From: Adenophora triphylla var. japonica
Lineage: Eukaryota > Streptophyta > Magnoliopsida > Asterales > Campanulaceae
Length of the DNA stretch: 64,000 nt
Direction of reading: 5' to 3'
NCBI GenBank assembly: GCA_022495995.1
Contig: JAFEMH010002460.1
Coordinates: 248,001-312,000 of the forward strand
In this document: in pieces, positions 1-12,098 of the stretch
Numbering within the stretch: position 1 is the first letter of the stretch
How the letters are laid out: each line of letters opens with the position of its first letter
Notes under the pieces: generated by a model
Database searches by the model: none
The model's input: the letters and a program-made list of their open reading frames with translations, nothing else
What the model was told of the DNA's origin: nothing
Program-made: the position numbers and the translations under genes

Positions 1-2110
1 AATAATACTCCAATCTTACAAAGGTGAGCCGCTTAAGCAATACTCACGTCTTATAAGACCCGTTTTCGGGGAACCAAATAAGACAAGAGCAACTGCTGTA
101 AGGCTTTTTGGCTCACTACGAGATGCTATACCCCAAGCCGTGGCCACGAAGGGGACGGTCACAGGTATAACATAATCCGATCACATTAGGTCACACTTCC
201 CTAATTGATCGTATTATATTATACCCCGATGTCGGTGACTCACACATAATCAAGCACATAATAGATACTTGAATAAATCCACAAAGGGGATAAACAACAT
301 AGCAACATGGTAAAATATACTCATGCTCAACCAACATCATAGTGCAACGTTTCTTTAATACACTATGCATAAATAAGCAATATAGCCACATGGTAAAATA
401 TACTCATGTTCAACAATAATCGAGTGCGGCATTTATGTAATACACTAAGCATAATCCAATCCATGAATAGGTGCTCGAGTAAGATAATGAGATATCAACA
501 ACCTATCTTACTTAGTCATTATACGACAATATATGATCTCTATAAGGGTCCAAGTTATCTCTACCAAGTTGGTGTCACCTTTAACAAACTCGTCAAATGA
601 TTTCTAAGTCGAAGGTAGAGTGCTTCCATATTTCCATTTAAACCCGATTAAGGTACCATTAAGTAACACAATTGCTCTAAGTATAACTTAGGTTAAAAGG
701 ATTAATTCATATCCGAAAAGGTTAGGTTCCAAACTTTATATTGGTTAAGGATCATGCTAGGAGGTTACTAATGAAAATTGGCGGCGAAACAGGAGCTAGG
801 CCAATTTCGCCAACCCGGGCGACCGCCCATAACCTCTTGGGCGACCGCCCAAGAGGGTTTTCTAAGCATCCTAATTCTGTCACGATGGGCGGTCGCTCAT
901 CACCACTGGGCGACCGCCCGAGACCCCATCCGCCGACTCAATTCCAAACCCTTGTTTACTTAGGTTCTTAACTTTCCCTTTTTACATCATCTCAACTTTC
1001 ATAATCTCCCTCAAGAATTTCCAATTTTTACAAATTCATTCTAATTCCTTTAAACCAAAATAACATAACCTAGACTTTTATTACAAGATTTTCAACCCAT
1101 TTTATCAACTCATTTCAAGTAAATCTTCTAAAATTAATTCAACCCATTTCTTTCATTTAAATCAACTTCTTAGAACAAGAGCCTCATTTTAATTCATTTA
1201 AATTCAAAGTGATCTAAACCTAGATTTATTACCACTTGATTTTCCACCCACTTTACTACCATTTTCAAGATTTAACATTCCAAATCTAACTCCACCCATT
1301 TCTTATACTTCCAAATTTACTTCCATCAACAATAATATCATACTATATTATTTACCCATTTCTTAACTTCAAAGAAGATTCCAACCATTTTAAACTAGTT
1401 CCTTCCATTTCTTTCATTATTTAACACTTCCAAGAACACCCACATTTCCTTATGATCTAAATCAATTCCTTCCCTCCAAGAGAGTTACCAAAGCATCCTA
1501 TGAGCATTTTAACAACAATAATTATCTCATGAACAATTAGAGAAGAGAAGGGTCATAATAACTCACCTTAAAAATAGGAGATGGATTTAAGACTTTCTTA
1601 GCTTGATGAACTCCTCTTGGTCTCCCGATTTCAAAAGTGCTCTCGGATCTAAAAATGGTGAAGATTCGAACTTGGAAGGAGCTTGAGAAGAGGTTTTCTC
1701 AAATGGGTTTCCATGGATGGAAGGTTGAGAGAGAAAGTGAAGAGGAAGAAGATGAAGAAGGAGGGAGGAGTATGAATATGGTCAAGAGAGAGGGGGGGGG
1801 GCCGGTCCATAAGAGGGAGGGTTTTGGGGGATTTTGTCCCCCACTCAAAAATCCCCTACAACAAATCTTTCCCCAATTTAAAATAATTTTCCCAACCAAC
1901 AACATTTTATTTGTCCATTTTATTACCACTCCATTCTAATACTTTATTTATTTCTAATTATTATTTTTCCCCTAGAACATTATTTATTTCTTTATCATTT
2001 TATTCTAATATAAGAAATTTAGAGATATAAAATAAACACATAAGGTTGATATTAATATTAAAAGTATATAATGTTATATTAAAATTGTGCCTAGGGTTAG
2101 GGTCGTTACA
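1..2110 (-). mobile_element. LTR-retrotransposon end (probable Ty3/gypsy LTR), truncated by window edge
   Basis: The right edge reads GGGTCGTTACA. On the minus strand this is TGTAACGACCC, a typical start of plant chromovirus-type LTRs beginning with TG. From there leftwards the sequence is low-complexity and non-coding, with a GC-rich island near 780-930, and no gag or pol can be seen. The likely target duplication would begin at 2111 (ACTAC), but its partner lies outside the window. It is therefore either a solo LTR or the 5' LTR of a minus-strand element extending left. How much of 1-700 is LTR rather than internal sequence cannot be decided here. Confidence 0.5.
817..919. repeat. Four copies of a GC-rich 12-mer, GGGCGACCGCCC
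   Basis: Copies lie at 817-828, 839-850, 887-898 (reverse-complement form, GGGCGGTCGCTC) and 908-919. The motif is almost palindromic and stands in otherwise AT-rich LTR sequence. It could be an LTR regulatory or methylation-target cluster; that function is inference. Confidence 0.7.
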
Positions 2111-2187
2111 ACTACGATATTGGCGCTGACCTCTAATATTTCATGAACTTTTTTTGCATTTCTGAAGTGTGGGTGGAAAACATTGTA

Positions 2188-2289
2188 CTCCTTCTGTCCC
2201 AAAATGAATGTCCATTTTTTTTTCAAATGTACTCTTGTTCAAGAGTAATTTTGAACATATATTGGACATTCATTTCGGAACGGAGGGAG
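2188..2289. mobile_element. Stowaway-like MITE
   Basis: Left terminus CTCCTTCTGTCCC pairs with right terminus GGAACGGAGGGAG and is flanked by TA on both sides (2186-2187 and 2290-2291). The inside pairs as a hairpin around CTCTTGTTCAAGAG. At 102 bp it has no coding capacity. TA target duplications and this terminal sequence are hallmarks of Stowaway (Tc1/mariner-type) MITEs. Confidence 0.85.
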
Positions 2290-2291
2290 TA

Positions 2292-3775
2292 TTACTATAG
2301 AAGAATATCCATGTTGCTGGGGTTCCATTAATATCTGATGCTCTATTTGCTCAAGAATCAATAAAATCTACATGACAATATTGTCTGTCCGTAGCAAATA
2401 TTAAAATAATCTACTTGATATACCTTTAGTAAATGGTGATGAAGTCAAATGTAGATAATGTGACGTGGGCATGAGATGAATCTAACTAAGGAAGGGCTAA
2501 TGTAATTCGAAGATATAATGGAGAGTCTTTATCTACTTGCTCTTTGCTTAGGCCACTTTGGACGGTCATTTCTCTCTGTTGGAAAATATGGCCTGAGAGG
2601 ATGGAACATGGCTCAAATTTTTGGTCCCAATTATACTTGTCAAATTATATGTGACAATTTAGTATTTCCTTAAAAAAATTGATCTTGATCTTGAAAATTT
2701 GATTTTGATCTTGATCTGGAAATCAATCTATCTCATTTTTTGGTCATTTTGGGATAGAGGTGGTAATTGAAATGAAAGAAGATAGTGTCGTGGTCAGATA
2801 GCTATAGCAGGTAGCACTATGGTAAACTACATACATAAAGACAGAGATATATGTATATAGAAGGTGAGGTTCAAAGGTATTGTTACTTGGTATGATACTA
2901 TAAAGGCTTAGGTAAAGAAACATGGAGTTAGTATTGCGAAGGAAGCTTTTCAAGGACTACAATCAAGGCGAAAGAGGGTTCACAGTAGCCACGACCACGA
3001 GTGAATCCGAGCCACCAATGACCAGAAGACTACCAAAAAACCCGTATGGTCATCAAGAAATACTACAAAATGACCAGCTTGTTAGTTAGCTTTCACCAAA
3101 CAGCCTAAGAGATTCATTCTCGAACCCAGCCCTGAAATAGCAATGGGGAGAAAGCGGAGAAAAGGACATGATTCTGCAGCTAAATCCCAGTAGTTGTCAT
3201 AAGGTTCCATCGATATAAATGTTCATACAAATGCAACTCAATGTCTAAGATTTTGACTTTACACAAATTATAATGCTAACATTTGTTCACCCATGATTCC
3301 ATGAAGAGAAAAAACCAAAAATAAATATACGAAAAAGTATTTTCTAGTTAAGATCTACTATATCCAAAGGCCCTCGTACATTTTGGTCAAGCAAGTAGCG
3401 ATCTTCACAACTCAAAGTTATGTAGGCTTTGCACGTTGCCATAGGGACATTGAATCATATAGATAGCTTCTACATGGACATAAAACTTACCCCTTTTCGA
3501 TTGTAAACCAACTTGTTTCATTTTAAAGCAGTGACACCAAAAATTCCAAAGAGCAAAAACGGAAGAGTTTCAATGGTATAATAAAGGAGATAGATTGATA
3601 AAGCATGGATTAGGCAGAAGCCACAGACCTGAGGTAGGTCATAACATGTGTCATTAATCGTGAAAGTAGAAACATCCATAACTCGCTCAATATGTAAGGA
3701 CATTTTCATACTCTACAATGATTTCTGATGAATAATGGTATGGCTTAAAATCAAGCAGAGGCTCCAAACAAACTC
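2292..3775. other. Intergenic, nothing recognised
   Basis: AT-rich sequence with no convincing reading frame, RNA gene or repeat boundary. I looked here on the minus strand for the missing second exon of the RABA4-like exons just to the right, starting at the conserved YRAVTSAYYRGA block, and did not find it. Confidence 0.5.
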
Positions 3776-3874
3776 TTGCAAGAAATATTTAGCACGTATT
3801 TCTTTTCACAAAAATCTTCATATCATCTAAAATGCAACTCAATAACCAAAGAGGGGGAAATATTAGGGACAAAC

Positions 3875-4099
3875 CTTTCTTGACCAGCAGTGTCCCAAAT
3901 CTGAGCCTTAACCATCTTATGATCAATAACCAAAGTTTTGGTCTGGAATTCAACCCCAATCGTGGCTTTTGAATCCACACTAAACTCATTCCTAACCAGA
4001 GCAAGGAGGCTGTGATTTCCCAACCGCCGAATCTCCTATCAATACAACCTTGAACACGTAATCGATCTTCGAATTAAAATCTCCATATAAATTCGACAT
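3875..4099 (-). pseudogene. RABA4-like first exon, frameshifted copy
   Basis: This is the left member of the duplicated exon pair. It begins with ATG at 4099-4097 and ends at an AG|GTTTGT donor, as in the right copy, but is 2 nt shorter. Small indels around 4006-4020, in the P-loop region, shift the frame. The switch-I and DTAGQE portion remains readable further on. No second exon follows within 1.7 kb, so no GTPase could be made from it. Confidence 0.8.
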
Positions 4100-4298
4100 T
4101 CTTGATCACCCCCACTCGAATTTGAATTTAATCCCAATCAAATCAACCCTTTTATGTAACCCAATTTCTTCAAAATCCACGGAATTGATTGATATCGAGT
4201 TGCAAGAAATATTTAGCACGTATTTCTTTTCACAAAAATCTTCATATCATCTAAAATGCAACTCAATAACCAAAGAGGGGGAAATATTAGGGACAAAC

Positions 4299-4525
4299 CT
4301 TTCTTGACCAGCAGTGTCCCAAATCTGAGCCTTAAACATCTTATGATCAATAACCAAAGTTTTGGTCTGGAATTCAACCCCAATCGTGGCTTTTGAATCC
4401 ACACTAAACTCATTCCTCGCAAACCGAGCAAGGAGCTGTGATTTCCCAACTGCTGAATCTCCTATCAATACAACCTTGAACACGTAATCGATCTTCGAAT
4501 TAAAATCTCCATATAAATTCGACAT
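4299..4525 (-). pseudogene. RAB GTPase (RABA4-type) first exon, orphan
   Basis: The exon starts at ATG 4525-4523 and ends at 4299 before an AG|GTTTGT donor, giving 75 codons plus two bases. Visible motifs are the P-loop GDSAVGKS, the switch-I region with TIGVEF, and WDTAGQER of G3. Sequence and exon boundary match plant RABA4 GTPases, which act in trans-Golgi and secretory-vesicle traffic. The frame is intact, but the second exon with NKSD and the prenylated C-terminus is not found to the left. I call it an orphan exon from a partial gene duplication; a distant second exon outside the window is unlikely. Confidence 0.8.
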
Positions 4526-4625
4526 TCTTGATCACCCCCACTCGAATTTGAATTTAATCCCAATCAAATCAACCCTTTTATGTAACCCAATTTCTTCAAA
4601 ATCCACGGAATTGATTGATATCGAG

Positions 4626-5874
4626 ATATTGGGTTTGAACCCGCAAAATGGAAAATCAATCGATCATGTGAGGACGTCTATAATGTGATCCTCCACGTTG
4701 ATTAACATTGTTGCGGTTAAGAAAATCATGGGAAATTAGGGATTCTTATAACCAAACGTATGAAACAAATCTGTAACCAATTTGATATTTGAATTTCATT
4801 TTTGATAAAGCCTATATTTATCTTATCTTTTAATGAAATAATTATGACTACATCAGATTTAGATTTCATTTTTGATTAAACCTATATTTTTTTAATTAAA
4901 ATTTAGAATAAAAATGAGTTGAAAATGGAGCTGATGATGTGGCCTTTGACGTGGACTTTTTTGGAGGCTCTAAATAGTTTTGTTGTTTATATTATATATG
5001 ATAAGTAATTTATTAACAATAATTTTTAATTTTCATTAAGATAATTATATTTGTTCTTATGTTAATAAAGAAGTTAAATATGGCCAGTATAAATATAAAT
5101 GAGACGGATGGAGTATGTATGGAGTTAATATCTAGAATCACTCATCCAACATGTATTTTTTTTTTTTTTTGAGCAATCCTACATGATGTTGGAATATAGT
5201 AGCTATGGCATGATTTATTCGATACATGCTATAACCATTTATCAATGCTATATAACTATGCATATATATTTAAGTGGCAAACCTCGTTTCAAACTTGTCT
5301 TAGATATAGGCATTTTTTTATTTAGATCAATTGTGTGATATTGGAGATTATTAATGGCTTTAAGTTGTCAATTTTACTACAATAAACTTAGTTTCGGAAG
5401 GAAACTTAGGCTACCGGGAGGCTGATTGATGGTTGTCGATAGGAGTGGCCCCGGTGCCAACACCATCGGAGGCAACTGAAAAAATGCCTAGACTGTCTTG
5501 TGTTGTGTCTGGTACAACATCAATGATTGAATCATTCATGCGGCATGATTGGCTTAGAGAACACTGTAAAGATGTCAAATATATGAACTTTATTTGCATA
5601 GTTCATAATTTTTACAGATGTATTATAAAAGGAATTGTGATAATCATCATTCATGCGACATGATTGGTGTTTGTTCAATTGCCGGTGAGTGTCTGGTGCA
5701 TGTCTTTTTAGTTCCTGTTTTCACTATTTGGCTTGTGTTAGCGTATTAAGCAACAGTAAAATAACAAAAAAAGATGGATCAAAATCTTTCTGTAAATCTA
5801 GCAATAACAATGACTCTTAGTTTTGAATAGACCTTTCCCTCGGTCCCTAGTAAGGCTAAATAAAATTTATAGCG
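4626..5874. other. Intergenic; small unrecognised frame only
   Basis: AT-rich, with no recognisable gene. ATGAGACGGATGGAGTA near 5099-5115 resembles one end of a Stowaway MITE, but no matching left end was found. An open frame at 5433-5663 (+) encodes a short peptide I do not recognise. Confidence 0.45.
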
Positions 5875-6484
5875 ATTTTAATATGAATAAACGACTTTTT
5901 TGTCATCGTACTATCTCATAATTTAATATTAACTTTGTATACTATCAAAACAACAAATGTAACCTACTCCTACATACTATTGATTTATTAGCAAAACAAA
6001 CAAACCAAAATCGTTAAAAATATTGATGGACGTTAAAGGGTGTTAGTAACTTAACAAATATTACTATCAAAATTTTCAGACTGCCCCCATAACTAAACAA
6101 ATTTTTAACTGACTTAACTGAGTACTAAATATGACCTATTTATCATTATTTATCAAATAGCACACATACTTATATTCAAAATTAATTCCTTCCTATTTTT
6201 TGTCTTTAAACCAAACCACACCACCACTACCATTTAATCATCGGCCAGCCCAACCCCACCACACTTCCGCCGTCTCACTAAAAATTCTGTTTCTCCTTTT
6301 CAAAGGCTTAATTAACCAAACAAATCTCCTTCTCCCGGTCAGATTTGAAAACCATCGCCTCTTCTCCCGATTGATTCTCAAACCATTTCATTTTCCTTCC
6401 TCTTCTTTAATCTGTATACCAAATTTAATCTAAAGGCACAATTCAAAACACAGATAGAACAATATTGATTTCTCAATCAAAAAT

Positions 6485-6967
6485 TCAAAACCTACGATTT
6501 TGATTTCTAAATACAAAAACAAAACAAACTAATATGTTTAAACTCCCCCAAATTGGGCGATGGAGCAGGGACCAAAACTGCGGCTGGAGATTAAGTAACG
6601 GCGCCAAAACTCTAGAATTTGAGGTGGTTGGAACATAAACACTGTGATTTTGGTGAAGGCTAGCTTCGGGATTTGGATTGTGAGGTGATTTGAGGGAGAA
6701 GTATTGCAAAGAGAAGGCAGAAGGGGGAGGCCGAAGCTGTATCGGATCTGGATAGTGCGGGCGTGTTTGAGAAGATGACCGGAGAGCGTGACCGGAGTTT
6801 GGGAAGATGGCCGGAGAGAAGAGAGATTTAGGTTTTATAGGATTAAAGACAATGGGCAAATTGAATCTGTATTGTATTTTATCGGATCTGATGACATTAC
6901 AGAGCAATGAAGAATGTAGGGAAAGAAGAGAACGGGCGAGAGGAGAAGAAGATGATTGGGTGGCCAT
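6485..6967 (-). CDS. Unrecognised Ser/Pro-rich open frame inside the Mutator-like element
   Basis: A 160-codon frame starts at 6967 and lies wholly between the left TIR and the inserted retrotransposon. The product is rich in Ser, Pro, Asn and His with a hydrophobic C-terminal stretch. I recognise no domain. It may be captured host sequence (a Pack-MULE cargo) or a chance frame in GC-richer DNA; I favour chance. Confidence 0.2.
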   Translation of the reverse strand: MATQSSSSPLARSLLSLHSSLLCNVIRSDKIQYRFNLPIVFNPIKPKSLFSPAIFPNSGHALRSSSQTRPHYPDPIQLRPPPSAFSLQYFSLKSPHNPNPEASLHQNHSVYVPTTSNSRVLAPLLNLQPQFWSLLHRPIWGSLNILVCFVFVFRNQNRRF

Positions 6968-7044
6968 TGCGGCAACGTTGTGGTGTGTGGCCGTGGTGGG
7001 GGGTACGACAGTGATAAGGGGTACTGGAGTGGGGCGGAGCAGAT

Positions 7045-7634
7045 TGTTTTGGTCAAATTTCAACAAGTGTTTCAAGGGACAAGAAAAATGACTAAAGTGA
7101 TATGAATCAAGGTACAATGATTATCAAGTTAAATAGAAATGGACACAAGTTGTTTGTTGACTAGGGAAAGCCCTTGAACAACTTGTTCGTCGGCATAAAA
7201 TCTCGAGAGGTTTTGGTACCTTCCTTGACCAAAAGTTTACTAAAGATTGAGAGAATTACAGAGCTATGAGCGTATAGAAGGGAGCTTAAGCTAGTGAAAG
7301 ACGTGTGTGCAAAATATAGTGTTCTATCCCTTTTACACCTCAAATAACGGCTAATTTTACAAAAAAAATAATGGGCCTAAAATCTCGGGAGACAGGTTGA
7401 TCCGATTGAGATATCTTCGCCATTTTGTTGATGGAGGGGATAACGATGCATTCTTTGGAGAAACGTCTTTGAATTGGTCTTCGATTGCTTTTGCCACGTT
7501 CCCTGAAAAATAGGGTTAACGTAACAACGGTTCAACCTGCAGTAGATCAAGATGTAATAGAGCAACTCAAGTTGTTAGTACCAAGTTGTTATATGCAAGT
7601 TGAAACATGTTGACTGAAAATGTAGGGTCCAACA
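7045..7634 (-). repeat. Tat1 3' LTR
   Basis: 590 bp and nearly identical to 16321-16910. On the minus strand it is preceded by a polypurine tract (AAGTTTGGGGGCAA, about 7635-7649), as expected for plus-strand priming. Most visible differences from the other LTR are single bases. Confidence 0.92.
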
Positions 7635-7872
7635 ATTGCCCCCAAACTTTTTAAATTTTAATATGCAGAATATAAAGAGACAAAAAGATTTAAAAAGTTT
7701 GCCAAAAACGGAGGTGAAGTACGGCGGTTTTTAAATGAAAAGGTTTTGATGGGACGGTTTAAGTAATTTTTCAAAGCAAAAGTCATGATGGTTTTGACTC
7801 CCAACCGCTGCCAACTTCTCTTTTAATAAATAAGACTCCTTCCCAACTCTCCCTTTCATAGAATCAAAAGGG

Positions 7873-9800
7873 TTGCTTTCAAAGAGATTCTCGAGAGGAA
7901 GAACCAAGGAAGGAGATCGGAGAGAGAATCAAGTAGGAACCTCCGGTGAGTTTTTCATTTTCTTTTCAATTTCCTCTTTGATTTCTTGCTTAAGTTGTAA
8001 AATGGGGAGGAAGAAGGTGGCGAATATAATCGAGAGCGATGAGGGTTTGCCTGAGGGTTTCTTAACCCAAAATATATTGAAAAATTCGGACAAGGAAAAA
8101 TGTCTGATTCCTGCGGCCAACTTAGAAATCATTAAGAGAAACCACGCAATGTCGTATGATACCGAGTTTCTCACCCATCCCGACTTAACCTCTGAATGCT
8201 ATTCTCCCGATTGGGTGTGCTTTCCCGAATATCCCTTTGTCATTGGCCTGAAATTTCCATTCCCAAAGTTAATTACTAGGTTTTTTGCTTCTTCAAAACT
8301 TAACTATGCCCAAATCATGCCACAAGGTTGGAGATGCCTTGAGCCCTAGTTAGGTTAAGTGCGAAAACGAGTTGGAAGTTGGTTTAGAGGAGTTTGCTTA
8401 CACAACTGAGTTTAGGGGATTTGGCCTAGGGAGATTTGGATTTAGGGTTAAGGCGGTGGAGAGCCTTTTTTAATGATAACGGTGATCCTGGCGATAGAGG
8501 GTGGAAGAATAAATTCTTCTTCGCAAGGAAAAACACCACAGTGTCGAGAGGAGGGTGCCAATTCCAAGTGGAGGTCTCAAGGTAGTATATATATTTTTCT
8601 TATTCTAATAATGCTTCTTAACAATCTGCTAACTAACTCCCTGAATTTCCTTTGACTTAGTTGCTAAGGCGAGCGTGCTTTTCGCTCATAAAGATAAAAC
8701 GAGAGGAGAATGTGAAAAAGATTTATGAGTTGGATCCACTAGTGAGGTCTTTCAAAGCATTGCCAATTTTGTTTGTTGCGAATCCGAAAGGAGAAACTAA
8801 TCTGAAGAAGCTCATCACGATCCTATCAAGATGTCCAGGTTAATCTAGCATCTTAGAGCTTTGCCTATCTTCAATTTGTTCTAATTCCTATAAATTGTTG
8901 TAATTCTACATCCCTTTTTTGCAGCTACTCGATCCAAAGACACCGTGAGTCTTTGCGAGACCTACCTTTGGGCGAGGCTAGGGCAAAAAGTTTTGCAAGG
9001 AAAGATAGTAAGCCTCCCACTCCCAAGTCACGTGGCATCTAGCTCTAATGTGAATGTGTCCAAGAAGAAGGAGGAAGCAAGAAGAGGAAATTGGTGGAGG
9101 GCGAGGCCACGGACGCAAGTGATGATATGGATATGGTGACAACAAGAGAGAGGTTTAAAGCTGCGATAACAAGTTTTGTTGAGAAGGTAAAACGAAGAGA
9201 CCTCGAACCTTACCAAAGAGTTGATAGAGTATTAACATTTCTTTTACACAGGTTTCGGAAATTATGAGTCCTGTTATGGACCTGGTTGATGCTCTGAAGA
9301 TCAAGGCGGCAAAATGCAGTTATGAAGCTACGGAATCAAGGAAGGAAGCCACCAAAAGTGCTGGGAAAGTAGAGAGGTTGGAGAAGGAAGCGAAAAAGTA
9401 TGTTGGTGAGGTGGAGAAATTGAAGAAGGATTTTGAGATTTTGGGGAAGGAAGTGGAAGTTGTTCGTGCTGAGAACGAAGCTCATATGAAGGAGCTTGAA
9501 GCCGCAAAGGGGGACTTCAAATTCAATGCTACCAAGACATTGCTAGAGGCCAGAATTCAGTTGATGGAGGAATACAATAACGGACAAGCTCCAACTTGGG
9601 ACTTGGAGGAGGAGAAAAGAATTTTAGAAGACCACATGGGAGAACCAGCAGATGGAGAGGAGGTGAACTCAATGGCCCTCGAAACTCTAGTTGATGACAC
9701 TGATAAAGCTTTGAGTACCATAGTGGTAGCTCAAGTTGAAGAAAATGATCAAGGGAAGGAGTCAACTGTACCACCGGCGGCAGCAGGCCAAAGTGTTTGA
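7873..9800 (+). pseudogene. Tat1 antisense gene: transposon-type domain plus coiled coil, three apparent introns
   Basis: This gene runs opposite to gag-pol, between pol and the 3' LTR. A start at 8002 (MGRKK) gives a block with FPEYPFVIGLKFPFP and LNYAQIMPQGWR. That resembles the plant putative gypsy-type transposon family (Pfam Transposase_28), from memory of the pattern. A stop and frameshift follow at about 8349. The frame then resumes through WKNKFFFAR. Good GT-AG introns appear at 8582-8660, 8839-8924 and 9187-9251. The last exon (9252-9800) encodes a Lys/Glu heptad-rich coiled coil. Function unknown; antisense frames at this place are known in Tat elements such as Grande. Confidence 0.65.
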
Positions 9801-10290
9801 AAATATTTTAAAGGTTGTAAGTAGTTTTGGATGGAAGGACAAAAAACAATTTTTGCTTATATTCGCCATACCTCCGTTGGTATGCTCAAAAATGGGGGGT
9901 CTGTCCCCAAGACAAGTTTATTTTGGTATGTAATGGCTCATAAGAGCCTAGACAATTTATTTGGGGGTACTAGGTTGGTCTAGTACTCCAAGCTTTCTTA
10001 GGTTTTAAGGGACCGTTTGGCTTATTCAACTTGTCCCTCAGTTGAAAAAATCTTTTGAAAACATTTTGAAGTTTCAAAGAAGTATTTTGGATTTTTCAAA
10101 AATACTTGCTTATTCATTAGATAACATGCTGATGTTATAAGCCGAAGGTAACATGATAATGTTACAACCAGTAGTTCACAACTTGAATAAGTGTGAAATC
10201 GTGCGCCCAGGCGAAGGTGTCAAAACCTTAATTCGTTAGAAAAGATGAAAATCTTTTAACCATATGTAAATTGTACCTTTGATCAGAGGT
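9801..10290. other. Tat1 spacer between antisense gene and repeat cluster
   Basis: Non-coding part of Tat1 downstream of the antisense gene. I see no motif beyond the AT-rich tail, where the antisense gene's poly(A) site would be expected. Confidence 0.5.
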
Positions 10291-10535
10291 AACCTTTTGA
10301 AGAGATAGAACAAGTATCAGCCGTCCTGGCGTGTCAACAAGTTCTATCCCTCTCCCGTAGAGTTTCAACATGTATCGGCCCGTGCGGTGTGTCAACATGT
10401 TGAAATTCTTCTTCCTAGGTCCCGAAACATGTTGGAGCCGTGCTTGGCGTGTTAACATGCTTAGACCTACTCAATTTTAGGTCCCAACAAGTATCGGCCC
10501 GTGCTTGGCGTGTCAACTTGTTGAGCCTACTTCGT
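10290..10535. repeat. Degenerate repeats with inverted flanks, about 4 units
   Basis: Four units of about 50-60 bp repeat a core like TATCGGCCCGTGCTTGGCGTGTCAA. Each core is flanked by inverted arms such as AACATGT...ACATGTT or CAACAAG...CTTGTTG. The arms differ between units but pair within a unit, so each could fold as a hairpin. The cluster lies just beyond the end of the integrase in Tat1. Confidence 0.75.
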
Positions 10536-10718
10536 TTGTTCAAGTTGTATACCTTGCAAAACAAATTCATGTTAGGGTTGGGCGTTAGCATAGCTAACGC
10601 CCCTCCGATGCTTAAGTTAGTAAGGATTTTCAATAAAACTTGATAACTTGAAACATGTGAGTGAACTTGACAACAAAAATAGATCATACCTGAGAAGTCT
10701 AGTTGTAAATAACTGGAC

Positions 10719-12081
10719 TTACATAAAATATAGCTTCAAATGAATGGCATTCCAACTTCTAGGGATCCTGTCTCCACTTGGGGTTGACAACCAATACGCA
10801 CCTTTGCCAGCTTCCGCATCGATGAGATATGGTCCTTCCCACTCGGGAGCTAATTTACCTGCATTCAATTCTCTTGTATTTTGAAATACTTTTCTCAAGA
10901 CTAAATCACCAACCTGGAATCTTCTTATTCTGACATTCTTGTTATATGATCTAGCAATCCGTTGTTGATAAGCTGCCATCCTTATCTTGGCTAAATCCCT
11001 GATCTCATCAATTGTATCTAAATCTTGGGTTAGCAACAGGTTATTTTCATCTTGAGTTAATAAGCCATACCTTCTTTGTTGGGATTGTCACCTCATTGGA
11101 ATTACGACTTACGCCCCAAATACGAAGAATATGGAGTCCTACTTGTGGCCCCTTTTGTAGTGGTCCTATGCCCAAAGTACAAGTGGTAACTCTTGACCAC
11201 TTTCCCTTCTTTTGATCTAGGCGCTTCTTCAAGTTGTTGATGATCAACTTGTTGCTTGACTCAGCTTGACTATTGGCTTGAGGGTGGACAGGCGTAGACA
11301 TGATCAACTTGATGCCCCAGCGAGTACAAAAATCTCTGGTCTTCTTACTTATGAATTGTGACCCGTTGTCACATATAATCTTTGATGGCACACCAAACCT
11401 GCTAATTATATTTTTCTTTAAAAATGAAATTACCTCCTTGTCCCTTACTTGTACATAAGCTTCAACCTCGATCCATTTTGAGAAATAATCGGTTAATGCC
11501 AACATGAACACTTTGCCTCCAGGAGCCTTAGGCAACTTGCCCACAATGTCCATGCCCCACTGCATGAAAGGCCAAGATGAGACTATAGAATGTAGAGGCT
11601 CAGCAGGTTGATGTAAGATGTTGCTGTGTCTTTGGCAGGCATCGCACTTCTGTACATAGCTCATGGCATCTTGATGCATGGTTGGCCAATAATAACCAGT
11701 CTTGAGGGCCTTTGACGCTAATGCTTTTCCACCAGAATGATTTCCACATATTCCTTCATGGATTACTTTCAGCACTAGTTCAACTTGCTCATTATCAATA
11801 CATCTTAAATAGTGCCCTGTAAAAGATCTCTTAAATAGCACATTATCTATTAAAACAAAAGTTGAAGTACGAATTTTAAAAGATCTAGCATTCTTAAAAT
11901 CTGGCGGAATAGTTCCAAGTTGAGGGAACTCAATTATTGGTTGGGTCCAAGATGAACTTGTATCTTGTGCCCCATTAGATTGAGTAACTTCTTGAGTTTC
12001 CTCAACTTGGTCTATTGCCGGGAACTTAACATAAATAATGGGAATATTAGTATGCAACATCGATTTGCAAGTTGAACCCAA
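10719..12081 (-). pseudogene. Tat1 integrase
   Basis: The main frame (11047-12081) holds an HHCC zinc finger (HEG..GNHSGG...CDACQRH). The catalytic core follows, with its three acidic residues visible in WGMDIVG, ICDNGSQF and QAESSNK. The frame then breaks, and 10719-11036 continues with the C-terminal domain (VGDLVLRKVF...LAPEWEGPYLI), which binds DNA in this family. Residues between Glu and the C-terminal part are scrambled by a frameshift, so a full integrase is not encoded. Confidence 0.88.
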
Positions 12082-12098
12082 GTTGGCTAACGCGTGCC

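Larger units (their letters stand above)
3776..4625. repeat. Tandem duplication of about 425 bp
   Basis: Unit 1 is 3776-4199 and unit 2 is 4200-4625. Both run from TTGCAAGAAATATTTAG to TTGATTGATATCGAG and are nearly identical. Each contains a RABA4-like first exon, its upstream UTR and the start of the following intron. The left copy has small indels in the coding part, so it has been freer to decay. Confidence 0.9.

Noticed and set aside
5433..5663. Short frame MSIGVAPVPTPSEATEKMP
   Set aside because: No family recognised, no splice or promoter support, and an equally long minus-strand frame overlaps.
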